Shown in pieces: positions 32,357-42,727 of a stretch of 64,000 bases of DNA (the stretch's first letter is position 1; each line of letters opens with the position of its first letter). The stretch comes from Oikopleura dioica (taxonomy: Eukaryota > Chordata > Appendicularia > Copelata > Oikopleuridae), in contig OU015569.1 of assembly GCA_907165135.1 (NCBI GenBank), positions 5,766,001-5,830,000 of the forward strand, written 5' to 3'. The notes below the pieces were generated by a model. That model was not told the origin of the DNA. It did not search any database and worked only from the letters and a program-made list of their open reading frames with translations. The position numbers and the translations under genes are program-made.

Positions 32357-34498
32357 CCATTCGATCTCATCATCGTTAGTTTGGTTGATTATGACCTCCA
32401 GTTCTCGCTGACAAACCATATAGAATGGCTTGTCTGCAAAATCTTTCTTCATTGCATGCAACTTTAGCATCGATTTCAAACAGTTCCGATTGCAGACTTC
32501 ACGGTTTCGGGCAAGTCTCGAAACATAGTCGCACCATTTATTCATTCGGTCTTCAGTCTCGGTTCTTGAATAAAACATAGGCTGAAATCAAGGAAGACTC
32601 ACTTACGTGTAAGCCTTCAAAAATGGGAGAATTCGTTCATAGCGAAAATGCTTTTCGACGAGGTTTTTCACCACAGATTTCTTCTCAAACTCAATCATGA
32701 AATTGGCAGCAACTCTAAGAATGTGGATGCTCGGGAGGCTGATGAGAGACTCATGGCATTCACAACCATAGATTCGCGCCCGCGCGAGTGTCAGCCAAAT
32801 AGAAATATGCTCAGGGCTGTATTCAAACACTAAATTGAAATGAAAATGTGCCAAAAATATAACAAAATACTTCGATATTCTTCGATTTCGTATTCAACAA
32901 ATTGCTTTATCATAGCATTCTTCTCAGCGGCAATCAAGCAGTAATAAATCGCATCATGAGTCCCTTCGATATTTTTGTAGTAATCTTCCTCGTCGTCGCC
33001 CCGGAAATGATCGGAAGGTCGGAAAAGAACCTTCATAGCGAATTCGAGAGTATTCATCTGTCCTGGAATCGCGGTAATGAACTTAACTTATGCTCGCAGT
33101 TACTCAAAATTAATATTTATACCTTTTGCATAAAGCCAGGATCGAAAGATCCAGCCTCCCAAATTTCAAGAATATCGGGTTGCATCCTATTGAGCAATGG
33201 CTGTAGCCATTGAGGGGGCAATACAAAGATGACGGAGAAAACCTCCTGTTGGAAAGAAACCGGGAGAAGACTGATGATTGCAATTGATTCAGTGAGAACC
33301 AGGGAAAGTTGTTGGTAAAAATCCCATTGCTTGTTGGGGGAGCGGAAGATGTGAGTTCTCGTGATTGAATTGCAGCAGCGGAGGGCAGATCGAAGAACAG
33401 CTTGAAAATAATTACTAGGAGAATGACAAAAAATATCTCACCTAAAGTTAGATCGCAAGAAGAAGCCTCAGGAACTTGTTTGAGCAGCTGATCGAGAATA
33501 TTGGTCATGTTGTCCATCGCAAAGTTTATGATTACTTTAGATGATTCGTCAAAGTCCCTTTCCAAATACTTGAAAACTGTCGCCAAGACTCCAAGCTTTT
33601 TTCTGTCAGTAAATCGGGTTCTTTCCAGGTAGTTTACTACATACTTAAAGAGATCAAGTCCCATACTTTTCACGGCCACAACAGTTTTCACAGCAAGCTC
33701 CATTCCCTCGATTCCTCTTGGGTGGCCTTGTTCAGTAAAGACTTTGATAACATAGTCTTCGATTCGTTGGCGTAGAACAGGCTCCACGGCATTTGGATGA
33801 TTGTAAGTGGATCTGTAGCTCTTTGCGTAAAGCTTGGCAAACCGAAGGTTGATAATCACAACATCAAGCTCGATGTTTACATTTCCATGCTCCATGGGAA
33901 AGTGGTTAAGCATTCTGGAGGTGATCCATTTGTGAAGAAGATGCTCTGCGCGGACCATCATGCTCAATATTTTCATGGTATTCTCAAAGGCTTTTCGGGG
34001 CAACTGGTTCGCAGATGGGTTGGTTGCAAATGTCTCTTGGATGATAGAATCCGCTGCCGGAAGGATTAACGTATTTAAATGCACCTCCAAATGCTGGCAT
34101 TCGAGAGAGGCTTCCAGTGGTTGGTCAAAGCCGGGCATTCGCATCTTGATCTTTTGAGTGACGACGTGAGGATTACCGGGCAGTCCGTTTCGATCGATCT
34201 GATCCCTGAGCATCTTGACGATGATTTCAAAGACAGTGTTCCGTATCTGTGCTCGTGTATTCCCTTTTAGAAGACGGAGTACATCAAGTGTGATTCTTTC
34301 GTAAAATCCAACGTAGGACATAGGATCTTCAGCGTGCTTCAGTACCGTTTGGATAAACTTTAAAAGGCTTTTGACAATATTTTACCAGCAAAAATATCTA
34401 GCGAAGCTTTGTAAGCTTTCCTTGGCTTTCAACTGATACGCGTGCACATGGGCTTTGTGAAAGGATATCTTGTCTTTTTTGTCTTTCTCTTCGTCCAT
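32357..34498 (-). CDS. Helix-rich protein, unrecognised
   Basis: The gene starts MDEEKDKKDKISFHKAHVHA immediately after a TCTCTGTAG acceptor, 30 bp after the TEX10-like stop, and continues through a long exon (about 34321-33460) to small exons ending NQTNDDEIEW. The first intron is only about 34 bp and fits GC-AG rather than GT-AG. The product is about 600 residues, mostly helical with repeated hydrophobic positions, as in HEAT-like solenoids, and no catalytic motif is visible. No family was identified. Confidence 0.65.
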
Positions 34499-34529
34499 CT
34501 ACAGAGAAAATGTGAATCTTTGTCGAAGT

Positions 34530-35374
34530 TTAGGAGTAATAATCAAAAAGAAGCGAAGTTTTCCCGGAAAATAAGAGTATTATGAAGAATGATAACAACG
34601 TAGTTTGTGTTCTAGAAGCCGATTCCTTAAGACCGTCAAGTTTGACGAGCCAATTAATATGCGACAAAACCAAGGAGCAGCATGCGCCAAAGGAAGATAA
34701 AAACGGGGCAAGTTGGGTACGAGAGCAACCAGACAAAAGAATACTTGATAGTTCGAGCGCCGACTTTCGAACTTCGGCGTCATCGTCAGACAAAATTTGT
34801 GGCAGGAATTTGACCGCGCCGTCTGGGACAGACTGCAAATTTGAGGGTGCGCAAGGAGAGAGTTTTTGCGAAGCCTTAGGCTGGGTATGAGAATGGATCG
34901 GTTGTTTAACCGGGCGGTTAAAGTCGTAACAGGGCGGACCCGACCCGGTGTCATTCATGGTAGTCTATGCGACCGTCCTCATCATTTCCATTTTGAACCT
35001 GCGATTTCGAAACCTCCAAAAACACGTGACACCATACAACTCTATTTGCCTTTATGGTTATCATCTGCAGCCTTTCCTAAGTACCTTGCGGCTTGCGTCG
35101 CCGAACTAAGAGCAGCTTCCTTCAGTGAGTTAATAGCACTTTGCCTCACAGTCTTTGAACTATTCCTCAAGTTGGTGAAAAGAAGCTTGATCGGCTTCTC
35201 GGATCCGTCATCGGTCTCATTGATATGATGAAACTGACCTAGCACAGTGAGGCCTTTCGAAGTAAAACTTGTGTCTGTGGCATTGGACGGCGGAGCTTTT
35301 CCCTTCCCAACTTTTATTCTAGTCTTTTGGAAATCGGCAGTCTTTGCCTTCCGCTTTTTGGCACTCTTTCCCAT
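34530..35374 (-). CDS. TEX10/Ipi1-like protein, short
   Basis: The N-terminus MGKSAKKRKAKTADFQKTRI KVGKGK-like start and the HEAT region (KFLPQILSDDDAEVRKSALE) resemble TEX10 and yeast Ipi1, a component of the Rix1 complex for 60S ribosome maturation. The product is only about 190 residues, much shorter than human TEX10 (929 aa), because a stop occurs after the first HEAT repeats. The junction across the roughly 250-bp intron (34840-35089) is not firmly resolved. The next gene starts 30 bp on. Confidence 0.6.
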
Positions 35375-35459
35375 TTCGAAACCAGTCTACACAATCTCAT
35401 GATTTATTCTATTTTTATTAGCTCATTTTTTGTGGCAGTTGAAACGTTAACATTGAACA

Positions 35460-36222
35460 TTATTCTTCTGGATCGTCGTATCGACCGTCTTCTTCCATGT
35501 CTTCATCCCCATTTTGATTTCCGTTCATGACTCCATTCGGGTCGTAGACAGGTATATTTCCTATCTAAGCAGCATTTTTGTTTGAATTCGGCTTGTAAAG
35601 GCACATACCCTTAAACGATCAAACTCTGTCGCTGATGGCGCTTGGTCGCCACTTGGACCTAAGTCAGCTCCAGATGCGCCTGTCAAAAAATCTGGTCCGT
35701 AACCGTCTGCCCAAGTAAAGTTTCTCAAGTCGATAGGCTCTTCCTCATCACCTTCACTTCCATCTTCCTTGTCAGGATTGAGAGTTTGTCCTTCGCAAAG
35801 AGCATCATAAAATTCTTCCAGGTTTGCCTGGTTTGGGACGATGTGATATTCACTAAGATAGACTAATTAAAACAGTGAGCATGAAATATGAACTATCTAC
35901 CATACAGCTGGCTCATCCACTTCGTTAATGCTCTGTTCGTTCACGAGTAAGAACACAGCGGGGCAATTCGGAAAGGAAGATTCATCCCGGGTTATTGCAT
36001 GTACGGAAACGGCATTGTATTGAAGCAGAATTCCGATATTTTCGCCCACGAAGCGAATATCGTCTTCGGTTATAAACACATCGGCGCTTAAAATTAATTC
36101 CTTAAATGCTTCAATTAGTAAGAAAGGACTTACGTGCCGAGACTTTCTCTATCCTTGAACAATTGGGCGCTGTTTTCCTGAAAGAGGATACCGGCTTCTG
36201 GTCGCTGAGCTCTTACATCCAT
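35460..36222 (-). CDS. CLNS1A: Methylosome subunit pICln
   Basis: pICln delivers Sm proteins to PRMT5 for snRNP assembly. The N-terminal PH-like fold is seen in FKDRESLGTADVFITEDDI and LLQYNAVSVHAITRDESSF, followed by an acidic stretch (EDGSEGDEEEPID) as in the family. The start follows ATTTTAG by one base. Introns are about 45 bp. Its upstream region is separated from the DNAJA stop by a TRIM-type retroelement (36342-37029). Confidence 0.87.
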
Positions 36223-36385
36223 TCTAAAATCAAAATCATCAGGAAATATTTGTATCTAATGCTCCAAATGAAGCAATTATTTATGGCAGTCGTTTGGAAA
36301 AGGTATCTGTACAATCAGACTAGCTTTCAAGTTGATAGTAATGAAAGGTTTTCGGCTGTGCTCACTTGGCCTCATGGCAAAGAAA

Positions 36386-36457
36386 GACAAGTCGTGGGAT
36401 CGAACCACGGACCTTCCGGTTGCAACTCGGATGCGCTTACCACTGCGCCAACTTGCC
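36386..36457 (-). other. tRNA-like unit in LTR, copy 1
   Basis: The 72-nt unit pairs GGCAAGT with ACTTGTC (one G-T) as an acceptor stem, GCGC/GCGC as D-stem and CGTGG-type T-stem, with A-box-like TGGCGCAGTGG and B-box GGTTCGATCCC. The anticodon loop reads GTTGCAA (anticodon TGC if real), closed by an A-C mismatch. It lacks the G3-U70 pair of tRNA-Ala, and no CCA is encoded. It is treated as tRNA-derived, not as an authentic tRNA gene. Confidence 0.7.
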
Positions 36458-36877
36458 ATGGGGACTGATGGGGTTTTGAGATAGGGAATCTAAGGTCGGC
36501 GCTAGCCGAGCCGAGTAAGGACCGCCGAACCCTTACAATAGCCCCCATTCTCTATTCAATACCCCCAAGGAGCGACTAGGGTTCCTTCCTAACCCTGAAG
36601 GTTCGAGCTTACGCTGCTGGTGTCACATAGTATTGTACTTTGTGTGGCTGCGTCTATTCCTTTTAGATCGCATCGCGGATAGTGCCTCTATTGGGTCTTA
36701 CAAGATCCTACCAACTGTACGGTGCTTGGGTAATGTAGATTATAGAGTGAGACCTCTTTTGGGTTCGTTTACAACACTCAAACCAAGACTTAAGGGGGGT
36801 GACTACCAGGGCGCCCGCCTGATTTGTCTCCAATGAAAGGTTTTCGGCTGTGCTCACTTGGCCTCATGGCAAAGAAA

Positions 36878-36949
36878 GACAAGTCGTGGGATCGAACCAC
36901 GGACCTTCCGGTTGCAACTCGGATGCGCTTACCACTGCGCCAACTTGCC
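36878..36949 (-). other. tRNA-like unit in LTR, copy 2
   Basis: Identical to copy 1 (36386-36457) and at the same place in the second LTR. Such internal pol III promoters in a short LTR element resemble, in principle, the plant Cassandra TRIMs, which carry 5S rRNA sequences. Confidence 0.7.
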
Positions 36950-37056
36950 ATGGGGACTGATGGGGTTTTGAGATAGGGAATCTAAGGTCGGCGCTAGCCG
37001 AGCCGAGTAAGGACCGCCGAACCCTTACAGTAAAACATGTCATCTACAATTATGCT

Positions 37057-38441
37057 CTATTGATTCTGACATCGGATGCCTGAATGTGGACCATCATCAT
37101 CTTGATTCCAAACGGTTGGCCACGGGCGGGTATGCCGCCTGTGATCGAATCTGACGGCAGTTACCTGAACATGAGAATGATTGTGAAGAAAATCGATTAA
37201 AAACCTCTGTAGCATCCGGATGTTTTTCTTCGAAATCAAGAACATTGAATAGTTTTTTGATACGGTCTACGTTTTTTTCTTGACTCGGCGAAAGTCCTTT
37301 AAGAGTAATCGGATCGATCAAGATTTGAATGATGAGGTTTCCTCGTCTAAAAGGATCCCTGTAGACAGGGAAGCCTTCTTTCTCAATCATATATAGCTGG
37401 CAATCGTTCAGAGACTGAGTTCCACTTGTAATTCTACAAATAGTTAATTGGAGAAACAATTCGATTTTTACTTGATCCAGTTGTTCTTTTTTCCGGGAAG
37501 TTTGATGTTCTTCGTAAAGCCTAGACAAGCGTTCCGTATTCCGATTCGCTGTTTCGTGAACATGTCTAAGTCAGGCTATATAAATTTGGCTGGTTAAAAA
37601 AATACCGTTCCCATGTCGCTCGAATGTCGCGTGATCCTTTGCGATGATATCGATGATTATATCTCCGGTATCTTTGTTGTACTCTTGGTCCGCTTCTCCA
37701 CGAAGCGTGATCATTTTCCCTTCGTTCATGCCTTTATCAACGGCGACAGTCATGATCTTTTTCTCTTGCCAGTATCGGCGTCCATGGCATTCAGTGCAAG
37801 ATTGAACATACTGCTTCCCAGTAGCATTGCACATTCCGCATGGGACAGGCATGACCATGCCATGACTAGTTTGGAGTTGTCTGTAAGTCACGCCAATTCC
37901 AGAACAAACGCGACACATTACTTGCTGTCCGAATCCTCCCGCACCCAGGCACTTTTCACAGACTCGTCTCCTGTTCAGGGAAAGTTTCTTCTCGACCCCA
38001 TCGAACATCTCGTCCAAGGAAACTTTGAGGTGATGAACTTAATAATTTTGATTTCTGTAATATTGTCAGTCGCTACTCACCAACATCTTTTGATCTTTCT
38101 TTCTTATTAAGATTTTGTTGTCCAAATTGAGAGTTTTGTTGCTTCTGTTGAGCTCTTGGCATAGGTCCTCGCTCGCCATAAGTATCGTAAAGCTTTCTTT
38201 GTGCTGGATTCGAAAGGACCTGGTAAGCGGCCTGAATTTCTTTATACCTATCAATGCCCTTCGGGTTTTTGTCGGGATGAAACTTAAGGACAAGTTTTCT
38301 AAAATATATCTTGAATAAAAAAGCTGAATAAACTTTACACAACCTATATGCCTTTCTGATTTCGTCCTCCGTGGCAGTTTTTTCGATCTCTAATGCTTTA
38401 TAAAACTTCATGTTCGTGGCCATGCTTGGCCATCGAGGCAT
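37057..38441 (-). CDS. DNAJA1: Type I Hsp40 co-chaperone (DNAJA family)
   Basis: The J domain has the HPD motif (KFHPDKNPKG), then four CxxCxGxG-type zinc motifs (CEKCLGAG, CRVCSGIG, CGMCNATG, CTECHGRR) and the client-binding C-terminus (GDIIIDIIAKDH). The end is DDDGPHSGIRCQNQ; the terminal CQNQ is a possible farnesylation box, matching CQTS of DNAJA1. It stimulates Hsp70 ATPase in cytosol. The start MPRWPSMATNMKFYKALEIE fits. The TRIM element begins 28 bp after the stop. Confidence 0.91.
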
Positions 38442-38571
38442 TTTCGAAGACGATCTTAATTTTTACTTGTTGAACTAAACTTTATAAAAAAATACTTTGA
38501 TAAAAAAAAGAACTGATAACAGAATTTGAATACATATGCGTGGTGTTATTATGGCAGTTGGAATAAATTAT

Positions 38572-39551
38572 TTAGATGAGTTTAGCGTAAAAGCCTTCCA
38601 CTGGGTTCTTGGCGTATTTCCATCGTAAAATAAGTTGATTTCCAGTTTCCCAATGACGGATATCCTCGTCTAAGTCAACATCTTCTGGCAATGTGCAGTT
38701 TTTGAGAAATCTAAAAACATTATTCGTAAATTGACCTAGATAGAAAGCAAACTTTATCACTACAAAATCCATGTCTTCGTTTTTCTTTCCCCATTCCGCC
38801 ATTCGCTCAAGAATTTTCGATGGCTCGTCTCGCCAGCCTGGCACTTTGTTCAATGCGTTATCATTAACATGGCCTAAATAGAAGTTGAAAGAATGCAGAT
38901 CTAAACTGAAATTTACCGAGCTCAAGTTGAATGAGAGTTTTGGCATAATCAATCTCCACCTCGGAGAGTTTTTCTCGCTGTTTCTGGAGATAATAAGCAG
39001 GACGGGCCTCGATCTTTCTGGTTCGCTCCCGAAAGTACGAGGCTAGAATGTACTTGACTCTTTTCTGAGTTTTATATGCTGCCGCAATCAAATAAAGAAG
39101 TTCTTTATCTAAAAGAACTGCTTATGTTAAACTCGAATTCTTTCAACTTCGAAAGCGTGGATCGAGTATCGTACATCGGCAATGCCTCGCCTACCCCCGG
39201 CCAGATTCTGCTTCATCGCATCGATAAGATTCTTGGCATTCTAGAAAAAAAACTCAATGTTTAATCTTCATGATGATTCTGCTCTGAGAGAACCTCTGTA
39301 ACATCTTCATCGTTGGGAAGAAGCTCCGGAGCAATGCGCTCGTCCATCCAGCTTATCTTGAGTCTATTGTAGATAGCTTCAGGAGTTAGCTCTTCTCCAC
39401 TGGACTCTTCAGATTCCTTCGCAAATCAAAAATAAGCTTGCCTTTAATCTTGCCGCCTAACCTCAGATTCTGACTGCCTCCGATTCTGGTCTTGAGAAAT
39501 GTTCATAGCGTCCTGAGTATCCTCATTTTGCGAGAGCATTTCCGCGTCCAT
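38572..39551 (-). CDS. GINS4: GINS complex subunit 4 (SLD5)
   Basis: SLD5 joins CDC45-MCM-GINS, the replicative helicase. The start MDAEMLSQNEDTQDAMNI follows ATACAG by four bases. The block LTPEAIYNRLKISWMDERI matches the helix before APELL, later HAFEVERIRKRVKYILASYF and the C-terminal GNQLILRWKYAKNPVEGFYA-LI follow the family. Exons join with a canonical intron between ERIR and KRVKY. Size is near 225 residues, like human (223). Confidence 0.86.
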
Positions 39552-39604
39552 ACCTCTGTATTATCAATCTAAATCGAACACCTCATTAGAAAAAGGTCAC
39601 ACCC

Positions 39605-39793
39605 TCAGGATAGATTATTTATTTCGTATTTATAACAGTCTCCTTCTATAATTCTATCCATGTTCGCTTCAAACAGGCGCTGATTTTTGTAAGCATTGTC
39701 GATTTCTCGACTTGACCAATTACTTATTAGACTATCGACGAACAAGTCTTCGAAGTCCGTCATAAAATCGTCGACGAATCCATCAATGTCGCT
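39605..39793 (-). other. Reading frame downstream of a single in-frame TAG
   Basis: After the TAG of the zinc-finger gene, 62 codons continue in the same frame (SDIDGFVDDFMTDFEDLFVD ...) to TGA at 39605. The stretch TGTTTAG forms a possible trans-splice acceptor, so a separate short protein starting MTDFEDLFVDSL (52 codons) is one option; stop-codon readthrough or editing is another. The composition is protein-like (acidic, then basic, with few rare-looking codons). Confidence 0.4.
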
Positions 39794-40638
39794 CTAAACA
39801 GCTGTTGTACGTTTTCCTGTGGGCAAGAAAACTTTTACCGTTTCGGCCGGTTCTACTAAGTTTAGATCAAGCGCATGGTTATTTTTTACGACCGGCGTGA
39901 GCATGATCCCGTGATGAATTCTCTCGTGAAGAAGAAGCTCGCCTTCGGTAAAGAAATTCGTGTAGCATCGCTCGCACACGTAGCTCGTCTTCTGTGGTGA
40001 GCTTTGGTGGGAGGTTATATTGTTTGGATGGGGATGCAGCATAGAATGCGAGGACTGATGATGCTCGATCCGAGGAGACTTAATTCTTGGAGGACTGGGA
40101 GGAGAGGCTCGCTCGTGGATACGGGTTGATTGGGATAAACTGATGGAACTTTTCGTTTCTGGAGCATGCTTCTTTTTTAAGCTGAGCGAGTCGAACAGAG
40201 TCGACGATGATCCTGTTGGTAAAGTTGAACTGGATTGAGAGTATACTGAAGAGAAAAATGACAGATAAGAAAAGATAATTCCGAAAATTATTGATGAATT
40301 ACCAGGCGTACAGTTAAGTGTTGTATGGGCTTCTTTTTGCGGGTATAGAGTTATCCCCGGGCGACTGGATGTTGTTGATGGCAGTTGGTTTGAGTTCTTG
40401 TTGGAGTTTAAGGAAAAGTTATGGCGGCAGACAGGACAGCTAATAGACAAATTAGATAGATCTGAATAGAGTTGGATAAGACTGTAAAAGACGATTACTA
40501 AAGATGGGCGAATGCGTACTCGTATCTTTTATCAGGATCATCGCTGCGATCCTCGAGTGGAAACGACTTCAGGCAGCTGGGGCAGATAATTTGTTCTGAG
40601 GTATCGTTGAGCCAAATGTAATCGATCCGATTTTCCAT
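39794..40638 (-). CDS. Zinc-finger protein, unrecognised
   Basis: The start MENRIDYIWLNDTSEQIICP follows TTTTAG by three bases. Two Cys-pair motifs (CPSCLKSF; CPVCRHNF) and one C2H2 finger (CERCYTNFFTEGELLLHERI then HH) are separated by a Ser/Pro-rich linker. The frame ends at TAG (39794), but continues in the same frame beyond it for 62 more codons (39793-39605). GEN1 ends 34 bp upstream, so the genes may be co-transcribed. Function unknown. Confidence 0.66.
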
Positions 40639-40672
40639 TATCTAAAAACTCCATTCAAGAGATAGTTGAAAG

Positions 40673-42581
40673 TTAATCTGAGTCGCTAAAATTGTATTTC
40701 AGAGCGAGTTTCTTCTTGGCAGTGACAGTGGATCTATTCTCTTTGTTCTCGGTCGATTTTTTATTAAGAGCTCGGTTCAAATTGAAAAGCTCGTCGCTGT
40801 CGTCTTCTGGAATGTCTAAATCGTCGTCCAAAGAAGATTTCTCTAAGATATCGCAGATGTTGTCCACTCCTGCGTTGAAGTCTTCGTCTAGTTTTTGAGA
40901 AACATCGCCAAGCTTTTGAGGAGTCAAGTGTTTCATCAGTTTTTCGGGTTTTTTTACTTGAGGCGAGTTCAGTTTTCGCTTTGTCTCTTTCGTCACGACA
41001 AAGCGACGGATGTCATTATTGCTTTCTGGCTTTGGCAGTGGATTGAGCGAAGCTGGTGCCAGTTGTGGGCAGATAATATGCACTTCTTCTGTTTTCAATT
41101 TAACTTCTGCCCTCTCTTGCCCCGCTTGGAAGCAAATCATGTGCGATTTGGCGCCTATAAAGCTCTCTTTACCTTCCTCTGAAATATTTCAAAGAGCAAT
41201 TCTAAGCATTCAATATTCGATACGTTCATCATCAAAGAGACCTTTCCTTTTAGGCTTCTCACAAGTGACAGCGCCACTAATTCGTCTACTTGTCGCTGCG
41301 TCCTCAATTGGAACTCAATCAACTTTTCCATTGACTGAGCAAGAATCATGAATAACCCAAGAAAGTAAGATAGAGAAATACCTTCACAGTGGTCCAGTCA
41401 AGCAGCCGTTCCATGAGTCCAATAAACTTAGTTGCCGAGCATCGAAGATTTCGATTGAGGCAGAATCCTTCCGCCTTCGTTCCCTCTTCTCGTGCCATAA
41501 ATTCCACGATCAATGCATCCATGTCTAGCTCGGGGTAGTTTTTGAAAGCGGCCTTTAGTTTCACCTCATCCTTCTCCATCTTCATTGCTTTTCCGCTTTT
41601 TATATCCGCGAGACGCCGGAGCGGATTAAATTTTCTCTTCTTCCAGTCCATCACCAGCCGCGTAGTCATCTTGGGTCCGACCCCTTTTATTCCTGTCGAG
41701 AAGTAATCACATCCGCAAAGAACAGCGAACACGATGAAGTCGAATCGCGAGTATTTGTATAACTCCTTGATTTTCTCTAAAGAGACGAACTCGAACTCGG
41801 CATCTGTATCACAAGAGAAAGTTCGATAAATACACTACAAGCGAAAATGTCACTTAGAATGAAGCTAATTTAGGAGCTTACATTTGCGCCGAAGCAAAAA
41901 GCATCTCCGTCAAAGGTAAAGACAGCGTCAACTTTTTCGGCTATTTGAAGAGTCGATGCCATTTTTTCTGCCTCTCCTTTTTATTTGAAATAGTTAGGAT
42001 AATATCTCGCACTCGTTACCTGGAGCGGCTATGAATTGAATACCCATCGCGTCCAACAAGTCCGTACATTTTTTGAGAACTTGCGCGAATCTCGTTCTTT
42101 TGGTGCTTGAGAGCTCAGCCTGGCCAAGGCGACTGGCCATCGTCTTCATCTTGGCTTCAGGCGCTTTCCCGTCAGTTACTTGAACAAGTGTGTGAACAGT
42201 GCTTCCTAGAAGAGATTCATGCTTCACTACACACCTTTCCGAACACAGGTATCACTCCCAATTCGAGCAGCCTGACCACTCGAGAAAACAAGTTTCGCAC
42301 AAAAAAATTCTGCACTTGTTTGTCACCCCTGTACGAGTTCATCCTCGAATGAGCGATTGATTTATCCGCTTGGAAATGACCAAATTAATTTAATAGCTTC
42401 CAGTTTCGAAGTCTTACCCATTATCCAACAAGCTAGATCGACTGCAATGATCTTTCCTTTCAAATGGCTTAATCAGGCTGCTTTCCATTACTCTTTCGAA
42501 ACATAAAAAAGCAAAACCCTAACTTCCACTGACACGTTCTATTGCGTCGGGAATCGACTCCCATAAGCCAGAGATTCCCAT
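40673..42581 (-). CDS. GEN1: Holliday-junction resolvase GEN1-like
   Basis: A Rad2/XPG-family nuclease starting MGISGLWESIPDAIERVSG. The N-region has KGKIIAVDLACWIM. The internal nuclease motif shows ECEAEKMAS and FTFDGDAFCFGA, then FIVFAVLCGCDYFSTGIKGV, the helix-hairpin-helix GVGPKM. These match GEN1 in order. The acidic catalytic residues are retained. The C-terminal tail is disordered and ends LKYNFSDSD. GEN1 resolves four-way junctions after recombination. Confidence 0.85.
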
Positions 42582-42727
42582 TCTTGTAAGCCTTTAGATC
42601 AGTAAGAAATTTATTACATACAAAGTAGCAGTTTATCAAAAGATTAAAGTTGGGTTGATACAGATTGAAGAATTCTCAGATATTATTGCACATTATGTGA
42701 TATTTTAACTTCCAAAAGATAAAATCG

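Larger units (their letters stand above)
36342..37029 (-). mobile_element. TRIM-type retroelement with tRNA-like LTRs
   Basis: Two identical 196-bp direct repeats (36342-36537 and 36834-37029) flank a 296-bp non-coding centre. In the minus direction each starts TGTAAGGG and ends CCTTTCA, the TG...CA form of LTRs. A 4-bp target duplication GTAA flanks the pair. Just inside the first LTR the sequence TTGGAGACAAATC could be a primer-binding site, and GAGAATGGGGGC lies before the second. Each LTR carries a tRNA-like unit with A-box and B-box motifs. There is no gag or pol, so it must depend on enzymes from another element. Identical LTRs suggest a recent insertion. Confidence 0.85.

Noticed and set aside
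36386-36457. Authentic tRNA-Ala(TGC) gene
   Set aside because: The anticodon stem has an A-C mismatch, the G3-U70 identity pair is absent, and the unit is embedded in an identical direct repeat, so a tRNA-derived retroelement part is more likely.
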